Source: Hydra vulgaris (lineage: Eukaryota > Cnidaria > Hydrozoa > Anthoathecata > Hydridae). From it: a DNA stretch of 64,000 nucleotides. The position numbers and the translations under genes are program-made. Under the pieces are notes generated by a model that had not been told where the DNA came from, did not search any database, and worked only from the letters and a program-made list of their open reading frames with translations. Of the stretch, positions 34,978 to 43,491 are shown one piece after another; within the stretch, counting starts at the first letter, position 1, and each line of letters begins with the position of its first letter. The stretch is taken from assembly GCF_038396675.1 (NCBI RefSeq), contig NC_088934.1:37029001-37093000 (forward strand), read 5' to 3'.

Positions 34978-35436
34978 TTAAGCCAATCGAAGACCTCGGC
35001 CTTTTTTTGCTAGATCTTCTATCCTTATAGCTGTTGATTTTATTGCAGACCCCATCATTATATTATTTATATTTGGTGTAACTTCATCAGCTTTTTTATT
35101 TAAATTTGAGATTATGTCATTAATTTTATTATTAATGACTATATTTGGTTGAGAAACTTTAGTAGATGCTTTTCTAACTAATTGTTTTCCTTTTTCAACT
35201 GCAACATCTTTAGCAGCTTCTATTGCTGATGTTGAAAGTTCTTTCCCTGCTGATTTAGCAGCAGTTATTGCAGTTTTTCCTAAATCGCTAGCAGCTAACC
35301 TCTTTAACATAGCTGATGACACTCTTGTTACATTTGATGATGTTGCTCGTTTAAATAAATTTATTAAACTGTCAAATATACCACTTCCTCCAATAGCGTG
35401 TTTCTTTATATATCTCTTATTTTTAACAAATAGCAT
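34978..35436 (-). CDS. Core-like basic virion protein, 152 residues
   Basis: Intact from ATG 35,434-35,436. Basic start (MLFVKNKRYIKKH), then GGSGIFDSLINLFKR, a long Ala/Lys/Ser helix region (SDLGKTAITAAKSAGKELS, AIEAAKDVAVEKGKQLVRK), and a C-terminus ending KKGRGLRLA. A GGSG linker followed by an amphipathic helix and basic stretches recalls adenovirus minor core or membrane-active proteins (pVI/pX type). This is an analogy, not a proven homology. Flanked by capsid and the Tc1-interrupted gene. Confidence 0.55.
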   Translation of the reverse strand: MLFVKNKRYIKKHAIGGSGIFDSLINLFKRATSSNVTRVSSAMLKRLAASDLGKTAITAAKSAGKELSTSAIEAAKDVAVEKGKQLVRKASTKVSQPNIVINNKINDIISNLNKKADEVTPNINNIMMGSAIKSTAIRIEDLAKKGRGLRLA

Positions 35437-35445
35437 TTTTATGTA

Positions 35446-35911
35446 CTATATATTTTTTTTATATACATTGAGGTGTGGTTGTATTGCTTTATACTGATCA
35501 CTATTCATAACACCTTGTCTCAACAATTCATCACAAATTGCAACAGCTTCATTTCTTGATCCAGTATTACCGGCTCTCCATGCAGCTATGCGTAATTCAA
35601 GCATATCAAGAAGTGCAATAGGATCGCTAGTAAGAATTATTGGTCCTATTCCTGTTCCCTTTGATTCTCTTTGATACTTAAGCATTCTAGTTCTCTTTAA
35701 CTCTCTCCAAATGGGAGCTATTATTTCTTTGTATTTTTCGCTCCGAGATGACTTTGGTTTTCCTGAATGAGTAGTAATTACATCTGTTTGTATTATTATA
35801 TCTCAATAATTGTGAAGATCATCCATATTATATATTTCCTCATTAGGATTAGACTTTGTTAGTAATTCCCAAAAGACCAGGAGTACCTATGTATTTTATT
35901 CCATTTATATC
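35446..35911 (-). pseudogene. Conserved Polinton gene, 3' part (5' part beyond the Tc1 insertion)
   Basis: Continues the gene at 37,641-38,096. Just left of the Tc1 element the frame reads INGIKYIGTPGLLGITNK, a frameshift follows, then NPNEEIYNMDDLHNY, a TGA stop near 35,803, and TDVITTHSGKPKSSRSEKY; the last 79 codons are open (GTGIGPIILTSDPIALLDML, AAWRAGNTGSRNEAVAICDE). I remember this protein as common in Polintons but no function is established to my knowledge. Inactivated three ways: transposon, stop and frameshifts. Confidence 0.65.
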
Positions 35912-35913
35912 TA

Positions 35914-37638
35914 CACTACCGTGCAAAAGTCTCCGCTCATTTGTAATATTTCAATAAAGTAACAAAAGTTTGCAAGAAAATTGCGTTTATTTTTAATTGT
36001 TTATTAAACAATGAATTAGACAGTAAATACAATACATTTTAGGATGATTTTAAATATATAAAATCAATAAAATGTTAATATACAAAGTTGTAAATGTTAA
36101 ATTTTATTTTCATCAATATGAGACCCCCTGGAGCGTATAACAGCAGCACATAATCTTGGCATTCGGGCTAATAATTTATTCATGGTTTCCGCTGTTATCT
36201 CATTCCAAGCTTTTTGCAAACGTTCCCATATCATTTGCTGATTAATAAAAGATGTTTCACTTGCTTCTCTGATCTTCCGATCCAGTTCATCCCACAACTT
36301 TTCGATGGGTGATAGATCTGGTGATTGAGGAGGCCAAGTCATAATTTTGCAAACTTTTCCCTTTATTTTGGTTTCAAATAATTTTTGCATAATCCAGATG
36401 CATGTTTTGGATCGTTGTCCTGCTGCATGATGAATCCTTTCCCAATTATACAAATACCAGATGGAATCGCGTGCTTAACCAAAATATTATGGTACATGTG
36501 TTTATCCATGGTAGATGTGATTTTAACTAAATCTCCAGTTAACCCATTGCCAAAACATCCCCAAAGCATAATATTACCACCTCCATGTTTTACAGTACTT
36601 TGTATACATTGAGGAAGCACTCTTTCATTAGGTAAACGCCTAACATGCACGCGACGTCGGGTACCAAAAAGTTCGAACCTACTCTCGTCTGTCCATAGAA
36701 CTTTCTTCCAATCTTCTAATCCCCAATTTTTATGCATTTTTGCCCATTCCAATCTTTTCTTCTTATTTACTGCCCTCAACAAAGGTTTACGTGCAGCAGC
36801 GCGTCCAATTAAGTTGACTGATCTTAGTCTTCTTTTTACAGTATCAGTTGATACTGGCTTTACCCTTGTTTTGTTGAGTTCTGCTGTTAAAATTGTGGCT
36901 GGAATTTTTCTATTTCTTTTGCTGGACACAACATTAAACGTATCTTCTTGCCGTGATGTAACTCTTGGTCTTCCAGAACGTGATCTGTCACTGTTGGAAC
37001 CAATATCATGCAATCGTTGTAGAGCATATCTCACACCTGATTCGGATATTTTTAACCTGGAAGCAATTTTTCTATATGAATAACCTTCTTCACGTAAAAT
37101 ACATATTTTGCCACGAAGTTCTTCACAATATTCTTTCTTTACTTTCACCATTTCTCAAATTCTTTATTAAATTCAAGACATTAAATGCGCACACTAATGC
37201 CATTTTCAAGTATAAATATAAACATAAGTCTATTAAAAGCAACCAATTAAAATTACTGAAAACATCCTTACCATGCCGGAAAGTATGATGCTACTGTCAA
37301 ACCTAAGCTTACAAAAAATATTTTGGTTAAAACTTTTGTGCAGTTTTAAATTTAATAAAGAATACTGAAGAACTTTATATGTATTTTACGTGAAAAAGGA
37401 AATTCATATAGAAAAATTTCTGCCATGTTTTTAGCAGCAGAACTCAACAAAACAAAGGTAAACAAAATTATTTGAAACAAAAAGAAAAGGAAAAAGTATG
37501 CAAAATTATGATTTGGCCTCATCAACTTTTTATATTAACATTTTATTCTTTTTATATATTTAAAATCATCCGAAAATGTATTGCATTTACTGTTCCTTGC
37601 AAATATTACACATGAGCGGAGACTTTTGCACGGTAGTG
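35914..37638. mobile_element. Tc1-type element inserted in the Polinton
   Basis: Ends are CACTACCGTGCAAAAGTCTC and its inverse, with TA duplicated at 35,912-35,913 and 37,639-37,640. The inverted ends extend inward over 100 bp, the left carrying about 60 bases not in the right. Removing the element rejoins the interrupted Polinton gene at the TA, so the insertion is later than the Polinton. Confidence 0.95.
36097..37151 (-). pseudogene. Tc1 transposase, DD34E, one frameshift
   Basis: 262 codons are open from ATG 37,149-37,151: helix-turn-helix YSYRKIASRLKISESGVRYA, GRPR motif (SRSGRPRVTSR), second DNA-binding domain, then catalytic LWTDESRFELFG and FIMQQDNDPKHA. A single frameshift at about 36,380-36,400 moves the rest to another frame with WPPQSPDLSPIEKLWDELD, which carries the catalytic Glu. 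All three acidic residues are retained. About 340 residues, the normal Tc1 length. Apart from the shift it is well preserved. Confidence 0.92.
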
Positions 37639-37640
37639 TA

Positions 37641-38096
37641 TATCATCATTATTAATTAATATTGGAACTTTTCCTATAAAAAATTTACCCTCTTTAGAAT
37701 GTATTCCAAATGTAGTGTCTGTAGACGTTTTACTATAAGTATACATCCTAAGATAGTCTGTTGCAATTTTTCCCAACTTTAAAAATTCATCAGAAGGCAT
37801 TAGATCCTTCGGATTCATAAGAAGTATTTCTTTAGATCCATAAGTAAGTATTTCAAGATATGCATTTGAAAACGTAAGAGCAAATTGATTAGCTTGATCT
37901 TGCAATTTAGATATATCCTCCTTTATTCCAGATTGACTATCAATTAATGGCTTGTACAATTTTGACAAGTCATCTGCAAATTAGAATCTCCAATCTTTTC
38001 ACTAAGATGATTCTGCTGTATTCTTTTTTTACTCTCTGATAATTCTTTTACAATTTGATCTCTCTTTTCAGTGTCTGTAATTTTTAAAAATGACAT
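37641..38096 (-). pseudogene. Conserved Polinton gene, 5' part, interrupted by Tc1
   Basis: ATG 38,094-38,096 after TATATAAAAACAAA. MSFLKITDTEKRDQIVKELS and a Lys/Gln-rich coil, frameshift near 37,985, then open: LSKLYKPLIDSQSGIKEDIS, KLQDQANQFALTFSNAYLEI, with YGSKEILLMNPKDLMPSDEF partly encoded by the dispersed 24-bp repeat, and HSKEGKFFIGKVPILINNDD just before the Tc1 end. Likely coiled coil at the N-terminus. See 35,446-35,911 for the remainder. Confidence 0.65.
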
Positions 38097-38120
38097 TTTG
38101 TTTTTATATAAAAAAGATTA

Positions 38121-38152
38121 AAAACACAACATAAACTTTTATGTTGTGTTTT
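38121..38152. repeat. Perfect 15-bp-arm hairpin with 2-base loop
   Basis: AAAACACAACATAAA and its inverse face each other around CT, directly before the ACGTTTT array and 25 bases upstream of a gene start. Confidence 0.9.
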
Positions 38153-38156
38153 ATGA

Positions 38157-38290
38157 TTTACGTTTAACGTTACGTTTTACGTTTTACATTACGTTTTACG
38201 TTACGTTTTACGTGTTATGTTTTACTTTACGTTTTACGTTTTACGTTACGTTTTACGTTTTACGTTTTACTTTACGTTTTACGTTTTAGC
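38157..38290. repeat. ACGTTTT/ACGTT array, about 130 bp
   Basis: Tetramer ACGT recurs about 18 times, spaced mostly 5 or 7 bases apart by T-rich linkers. It lies in a non-coding gap inside the Polinton. Function unknown; a replication, packaging or protein-binding role is only a guess. Confidence 0.9.
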
Positions 38291-38350
38291 AAACTATTTA
38301 AATAATCAATATTAAACGTTTCACAATTCTTTTTAATCTTAATATAACTG

Positions 38351-38674
38351 CTATTGATAAAATACTTTGTTATTTTTTTCTTTAAAATCACACTCTAATT
38401 GAAGTACATATTTATCTATCATTGTCAATTTATAATTATTTTTAACATTAGTCGATTGTTTATTATGATCTTTAATGTCCCTTTCTACACAATAAAAATC
38501 ACTATAAGTTGATGGTATCTGAAAGTTTCCATAATCAGTGATAATTATAGAGTGACTTCCTGAATCAACAATAAAACTTCCTTTTCCAAATCCAAGAAGT
38601 TCCAAATATTTTTTTTTATTCAAATCTCTTTCATGTTTACTGCATTCTAAAAAGAATGGATATAAATGTTGCAT
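38351..38674 (-). CDS. Hypothetical Polinton protein, 107 residues
   Basis: Open frame MQHLYPFFLECSKHERDLNK, LGFGKGSFIVDSGSHSIIIT, YVLQLECDFKEKNNKVF. The start lies 14 bases after the stop of the upstream gene, with no clear TATATAAAA motif, so it may be translated from a shared transcript or begin elsewhere. Beta-rich pattern. Not recognised. Confidence 0.5.
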   Translation of the reverse strand: MQHLYPFFLECSKHERDLNKKKYLELLGFGKGSFIVDSGSHSIIITDYGNFQIPSTYSDFYCVERDIKDHNKQSTNVKNNYKLTMIDKYVLQLECDFKEKNNKVFYQ

Positions 38675-38687
38675 ATCTTATTATTTG

Positions 38688-39358
38688 TCAATAAAATGTT
38701 AAGTGACTTTTTTTATTAAACCTACTTTGAATTACTTTAATAGCTTCTTCTCTCCCTTGGTCGATTAGTGACAACATTGTTTGTTCATCAATTTCATTTT
38801 TAACTTTTATTCTAATTTGCTCCATCATTGTCTGAAATTATTCAAGTTCACCAAGTATTAACTCAAATTCCTTGTCATCTATATGCCCATCTACTAAAGC
38901 TTTAGAAATATAATTACTTATTGTATTTAGTTTTGAATCAGCAAGCACTTTAATCTTTTCATGCTTTTCTGCTTTTAAATTTTTAAATTCATTTTTTTAT
39001 TAACTTGTCCGCCTATTATTGATAACACACCTGCTCCTAATGCTGCACCTTCACATGCAATAACTATTGGTGCTGCAATGATTGTTGATAAAAAACCAAT
39101 TCCAATAGTTCCAAGTGCCATAGTGCTTGCTAGTAATGCATTATCAATTGCAGAAATTATTTTTACAGCTCTATGATATCTTTTACTTAGCGTTATTCTC
39201 TTTTCTCTCTCACGGTCTATTTCTTTTTGAATCTCGCCAAGTTTTTGTAACTGATATGATTTTTCTTCAGGTGCATTAGGAAGAACAGGGTAAATATTGT
39301 TATTCTCAGTAGGTATAGCTGAATAAATGTTATTGTACATTTTATTATTGTATTCCAT
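38688..39358 (-). pseudogene. Conserved membrane-associated Polinton protein (broken)
   Basis: ATG 39,356-39,358 (MEYNNKMYNNIYSAIP). Residues 50-75 form a charged coiled coil (GEIQKEIDREREKRITLSKR), followed by two hydrophobic stretches (LLASTMALGTIGIGFLSTII, AAPIVIACEGAALGAGVLSI). A frameshift near 38,985 leads to LADSKLNTISNYISKALVDG and FELILGELE, an in-frame TAA at about 38,837, then MMEQIRIKVKNEIDEQTM to the end. About 210 residues originally. A membrane role, perhaps of an inner capsid layer, is inferred only from the hydrophobic segments. Confidence 0.6.
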
Positions 39359-39383
39359 TTTAAATAAAAAAAAAATAAAAAAA

Positions 39384-39747
39384 TTAACACAATAGATTAA
39401 CAGAACAAAAACAATCTCCTTTTTTTATTAACACATCAGAATAAGATTTATTTACAATTGTTACTATAATATCATCAACAGACTTTGCTATTATACAATC
39501 TTGTAAACTTAACATTTTTAATCTAAGTTCATGTTTTAATGAAACTAACGCAACACCTTTATTAACTACTACACCAAACTTTAATATACTGATGTGATAG
39601 AGATTTTATTGTAATGTCGTGTTGTGCAAATACATCATATCTTCCATTTATTAATATTACAGGATGCTGTAAATTTTTATGTGGTTTAAAAACTATAGGA
39701 AATGGTTCCGGTTGTTTATATTTGTTTATAAATTTATGCACTGGCAT
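39384..39747 (-). pseudogene. dUTPase-like small beta protein (frameshifted)
   Basis: ATG 39,745-39,747 (MPVHKFINKYKQPEPFPIVF), HPVILINGRYDVFAQHDITI, frameshift near 39,575, then FGVVVNKGVALVSLKHEL, LQDCIIAKSVDD, IIVTIVNKSYSDVLIKKGDC to the end. The string V-I-V-N-K-S-x4-I-K-K-G-D resembles the C-terminal strands of trimeric dUTPases, but the catalytic Asp/Tyr motif is not visible. It may be a non-enzymatic relative or a coincidence of beta strands. It ends 25 bases before the next gene's start. Confidence 0.35.
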
Positions 39748-39797
39748 GCTATTTGAAATTTTATTATATATAAATTTTATTATATATAATTTGAAAA

Positions 39798-40381
39798 TCA
39801 AAGAATCATATTTAAAAATGGAATATTAGCAAATGGAAAATTTGGTCCTAATAATAAACCTGATCCTGTTGATGTATAATCATTTCCACAACGTAAGTAC
39901 AATTCATCACCTACAGAACTTCCTTTACTCCATGGTCTCAAATATAAACCAGATCCTGCGCATGTTAATTTAACTCCTTGTCCCTTCTTTTTCATGTACA
40001 CAATACCATTTCCAGCAATTTTATTAATCATCGTTGATCCAGCTGCTGATCCTACTTCTGAAAGCAGTCCTGTTGCAAGTGGTGGTATAACTCTTGATGC
40101 TAAAGAACCAAGAAACGGTAAAAGTGCACCGATAAATCCACCTTCTATTTTAGAATTGTGTACTAGCTGTGTTTTACTTAAAATAATTGATACACCAGAA
40201 CTTTTTCATATGCTTTTCTAATTCTATTAAATTGTGTTGTTGTTACAGCTAATACATGTTCACCATTTAAATCTGAATGCGATAACTTAATACTAGCTCC
40301 AATACCACATTCAATTGCATTTTTAATTTTTTCTATTTGGTTTTGTGAAAGATTTACTTTAATATTAGTATATTTACTCAT
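39798..40381 (-). pseudogene. Core-like Polinton protein with GSGLYLRP-type repeats (frameshifted)
   Basis: ATG 40,379-40,381. MSKYTNIKVNLSQNQIEKIK, NGEHVLAVTTTQFNRIRKAY, frameshift near 40,195, then SKIEGGFIGALLPFLGSLAS and a Gly/Ala-rich hydrophobic helix, and a C-terminal set of short repeats: GNGIVYMKK, GSGLYLRPW, GDELYLRCG, GSGLLLGPN. A hydrophobic or amphipathic segment followed by small basic repeats is typical of Polinton/adintovirus putative core proteins. Likely a virion component acting inside the capsid. One frameshift; otherwise preserved. Confidence 0.6.
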
Positions 40382-40396
40382 TTTGTTATAGTTAGA

Positions 40397-41116
40397 TTAT
40401 TTTTTTTCTCTTATATGAAATCTAATAGCTAATTTTTTTCCTCGTAAATTTATCAGATTTCCATCTTGATCAACCAATTTAGTCTCCATCTTTGAAATTG
40501 TTTTTAGTGTTATTGGTAAGTAAATTAAGTTTAATGGCTCTTGAATAATTTTATATCTAGAACCAACACTTGGGAAAAATGAATATATAACGTTTTCTGT
40601 TGTTCCATTTACATAGAATGATGCTATTATATCATTTGTTACACTTATGCTATTAATACTTAAAATGTTTACTATATTATCTGATTCATAAGATCCTGTT
40701 AAATATACTTGACTGTTAAAACCAAGAATAGATCTAATTGAATTTATAGGTCTAAAATCAACTTTATAACCAGCTTCAATATTTAAAGTTGTTTTTAATG
40801 TGTTATTTTCTGCTGAAAATATAATACTAGTTTCAACTCCAATAATAATTTTACTATTTTCAGTAATTTTTTCCACAATATACTTATTTATATCATCAAT
40901 CTCATAACTACCTTCTAGAATGTTTATATCTATCCAAGTCGCTCCATTATCTGAACTATATCTAAAATTGTTATTTGAAGAATCAACATTTGGAAAACTG
41001 TAGAATGTATCAAGACCAACTAATGCAATTTCATAATCTTTATCTTCACTTAGTTGTATAATAGGAGCAAACTTCTCTTTTATATGACTACTTTTATCAT
41101 TCAATATTATATACAT
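40397..41116 (-). CDS. Penton (minor capsid, single jelly-roll) protein, intact
   Basis: 239 residues from ATG 41,114-41,116, preceded by GGATATAAAAA. Key stretches: MYIILNDKSSHIKEKFAPII, DYEIALVGLDTFYSFPNVDS, NNNFRYSSDNGATWIDINIL, EGSYEIDDINKYIVEKI, GYKVDFRPINSIRSILGFNS and LNLIYLPITLKTISKMETKL. This is the pattern of the Polinton minor capsid protein, which would form the five-fold vertices where the fibre could attach. No stop or frameshift. Downstream gene starts 16 bases after its end. Confidence 0.85.
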   Translation of the reverse strand: MYIILNDKSSHIKEKFAPIIQLSEDKDYEIALVGLDTFYSFPNVDSSNNNFRYSSDNGATWIDINILEGSYEIDDINKYIVEKITENSKIIIGVETSIIFSAENNTLKTTLNIEAGYKVDFRPINSIRSILGFNSQVYLTGSYESDNIVNILSINSISVTNDIIASFYVNGTTENVIYSFFPSVGSRYKIIQEPLNLIYLPITLKTISKMETKLVDQDGNLINLRGKKLAIRFHIREKK

Positions 41117-41139
41117 TTTTTATATCCAAAAAAATTATT

Positions 41140-41921
41140 TTAAACTTTAGATGGAAAATAAAAATTATCTAATCCACTTCTATATTTTCCATTATCTATT
41201 TTAGAAGATAAATCTATGACAACAAATCCATGAGGTTCTGACCAAGCATGCTTACAAAATTTTTTAAACTCATCTTCGTTCATATCACTAGAAACATGAT
41301 CTCTATAAATATGACTTAAATTCTTTGCATCTTGAGGAAATAAGCAAAAAAATTGGCATTTTCTCGAATAGTTTGTCTAGGTAACATAAAATAACTTTGT
41401 GCAAGATAGAAGCAATCTACATTACTATGTCTTCCTCTTATATAATATTTTTCACACTTATTTTGTTTTGTTAAATGCAAATCATCAAATATCATCAAAT
41501 TATTCTTGTTAATATCAAGATCCTCAGGATTTGGTACATCTTCATCTGTTTCAAAAAACTTACACTCCATATCTGCTTTATCTTTCAAATTTTTTGAAAC
41601 TTCTGCAATTACAAAATCTGGATTTGCATTAAATTTTTCTATTTGGTCTTGTAGCTTAAATAGTTCATTAATAATTTCTTTTGGCAATTTTTTTTCAAAA
41701 GAGCTTTTTAATATTTTGTATTCTGGTTGAAAAAGAGACTTTCCAAAAACTTGTAAATTATTATAATCTAACCAACCAGGTCTTCAAAGTAGATTTAATA
41801 ATAAAGTAGTTTTTCCACAACCCAACTTTCCAACAATAATTACTCTTATACTTTTTGGTAACAACTTGTTATTACTTCGCTTATTTTTATTTACTTTCTA
41901 TGAATAATCTATAATATCCAT
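41140..41921 (-). pseudogene. ATP: Genome-packaging ATPase (broken)
   Basis: ATG 41,919-41,921 after TCTTATATATAAAA. Reads MDIIDYS, TAG stop, KVNKNKRSNNKLLPKSIRVI, Walker A IVGKLGCGKTTLLLNLL at about 41,785-41,830, TGA stop, RPGWLDYNNLQVFGKSLFQP, then open 41,316-41,687 with Walker B NLMIFDDLHL (about 41,480) and the CFYLAQSYFMLPRQTIRENA region. A frameshift near 41,335 leads to DAKNLSHIYRDHVSSDMNED and the stop at 41,140. About 260 residues, usual for this FtsK/HerA-type ATPase, which pumps DNA into capsids. Not functional here. Confidence 0.9.
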
Positions 41922-41971
41922 TTTTATATATAAGATTTTTTTTATATATAAAAATTTCTATATATATAAAA
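41922..41971. promoter_or_regulatory. Divergent promoter region with TATATAAAA-ATG on both sides
   Basis: Only 50 bases separate the start codons of the ATPase (minus) and the zinc-ribbon/PLA2 gene (plus). Each start is abutted by TATATATAAAA. Related motifs (AAAAAATCTTNNTATATAAAAATG) precede starts at 27,905, 28,347, 28,536, 32,663, 32,980, 33,110, 33,567, 34,922, 35,436, 38,096 and 41,116. The closeness to ATG is unlike a normal RNA polymerase II TATA box and recalls late promoters of large DNA viruses. Confidence 0.6.
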
Positions 41972-42453
41972 ATGTACTGTGTCAAATGTAGAAACAAAAC
42001 AAATACACTAAACTTGCAAAATGTTGTGAGTAAAACAATAGAAATGTGCAACGTGGAACTTGCGCTATTTGTAGAACAACAAAAACTCAATTTGTATCAT
42101 CAAAAAAAGGAGGAGATTTAGTGAGTTCAATTAATTCAATAACTTAAAAAATAAAATTACCATGGGCAAAGTTCCCTGGTGAAATGCATTTACCTGGAAT
42201 GAACTTTTCTGGTCCAGGCACTAATTTAGATAAACGATTAACTTCTACTGATGCATATAAAGAATGGAGTAAACCTATAGATAGAGTTGATAATGCAGCT
42301 TACCATCACGATCTTGCTTATAAATACTTCAATGATACTGCAAATAGAAATAAAGCTGGTAAAATTATGATCGAAGAAATGGATTCTATAAAAAATCCAA
42401 CAATACGTGAAGGAATTGAACGAGGTATTATAAAACCTATTATATCATCTTAA
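41972..42453 (+). pseudogene. Zinc-ribbon plus phospholipase A2 (parvovirus-type) gene (broken)
   Basis: From ATG 41,972 the frame reads MYCVKCRNKTNTLN, then after a frameshift GTCAICRTTKTQFVSSKKGG: two CxxC pairs like the short zinc-ribbon family DUF5679. After NSIT an in-frame TAA (42,145-42,147) interrupts, then KIKLPWAKFPGEMHLPGMNF, SGPGTNLDKRL (calcium-binding Gly loop) and DNAAYHHDLAYKYF, the HD catalytic pair of PLA2 as in parvovirus VP1. In parvoviruses this lipase helps escape from endosomes; the same role in Polinton particles is inferred. The frame downstream of TAA is open for about 100 codons. Confidence 0.75.
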
Positions 42454-43491
42454 GCAAAGTTTGGGCTAGGTCTTTCAGACCCATATGAATTAGGTCTTTC
42501 AGACTCATATGAATTGGGTGTTAAAACTACTCAAAAAAACTACAAACGATCAAAGAAAAAGAAAAGGGTAAAGAATTGAAATGGACTGATGAACTTGCAA
42601 ACGAACTTCATAAACCAGTTGTAAAACATTTCAGAAAAAGAAAAGTGATTGTAAATGGAATCGATGAAATATGGGCTGCTGATTTAGTTGACATGCAATC
42701 TTTCTCCAAACTCAATGACGGTATAAAATACTTATTAACGGTGATAGATGTTTTTTCAAAGTATGGATGGATTGTTCCATTGAAGAGTAAAACTGGAGTT
42801 GATGTTGCTAATGCTTTAAATAAAATCTTCGACGAAAGAAAGTGTCAAAAAATATGGGTAGATAAAGGCTTAGAATTTTATAATAAGCATGTTAAAGTGC
42901 TAGGTGTTGAGTTATACTCAACTGAAAATGAAGAAAAAAGTTGTGTAGTAGAACGATGGAATAGAACAATGAAAGATAAAATGTTTAAGTACTTTTCTGC
43001 TAATTCTACTAGAAAATATATTGATGTCTTAGATGAAATGGTAAATAAATACAACAACACAAAGCATTCTTCCATTAAAATGACACCAATTGAAGCTAGC
43101 GATAAAAAGAATGAAAATATTGTTTGGTTCAATCTAAATAGAAATGTACGATCAAAGTCTGTAAGGCCAAATTTTTCAAATGGTGATAGAGCTAGGATAA
43201 CTAAAAAAAAAGGAACGTTTGAAAAAGGATACACACCGAGATGGACTGAAGAAGTTTTTACAGTGTCACAAGTTCAGTTCACAGATCCACCAACTTATAA
43301 ATTAACTGACTATAATGGTGAAGAAATGCAAGGTACTTTTTATGAACAAGAAATGCAAAAAACAGATCAAAATATTTAGGATTAAAAAAGTTATTCGTAA
43401 ACTCAAAAACAAATCATTAGTAAAGTGGTACGGTTATCCTGATTCGTTCAACTCATGGGTTGATAATAAAGAATTGATAAGTCTAAATTAA
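42454..43491 (+). pseudogene. INT: Retrovirus-type integrase with chromodomain-like end (frameshifted, start missing)
   Basis: The N-terminal part at 42,454-42,570 (AKFGLGLSDPYELG, then KNYKRSKKKKRVKN) is in the PLA2 frame just after its stop and has no ATG. A frameshift leads to the open core (TTG at 42,576 to 43,379): WTDELANELHKPV, IWAADLVDMQ (first Asp), IWVDKGLEFYN (second Asp), CVVERWNRTMKDKM (Glu), SNGDRARITKKKGTFEKGY. Asp and Glu are 29 residues apart, shorter than the usual 35. After the stop at 43,377, a +1 shift gives LVKWYGYPDSFNSWVDNKEL, a chromodomain-like end stopping at 43,491 inside the TIR. The enzyme would insert the element with 6-bp duplications. Confidence 0.88.
42467..42508. 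repeat. Two units of the 24-bp dispersed repeat
   Basis: TAGGTCTTTCAGACCCAT followed by ATGAAT spacing to the next unit, period 24. Related units: 32,354-32,371; 32,921-32,962 (two, period 24); 37,801-37,850; and AAGGTCCTTTGGATCCAT in both TIRs (43,688-43,705 and inverted 26,421-26,438). Confidence 0.8.

Noticed and set aside
35446..41921. Several in-frame TGA codons in Polinton genes could mean stop-codon reassignment
   Set aside because: TAA and TAG interruptions and single-base frameshifts occur at similar frequency, and terminal TGA is used as a real stop in the intact fibre gene.
41887..42090. Minus-strand frame of 67 codons over the ATPase/zinc-ribbon gap
   Set aside because: It is a shadow of the zinc-ribbon gene and divergent promoter.
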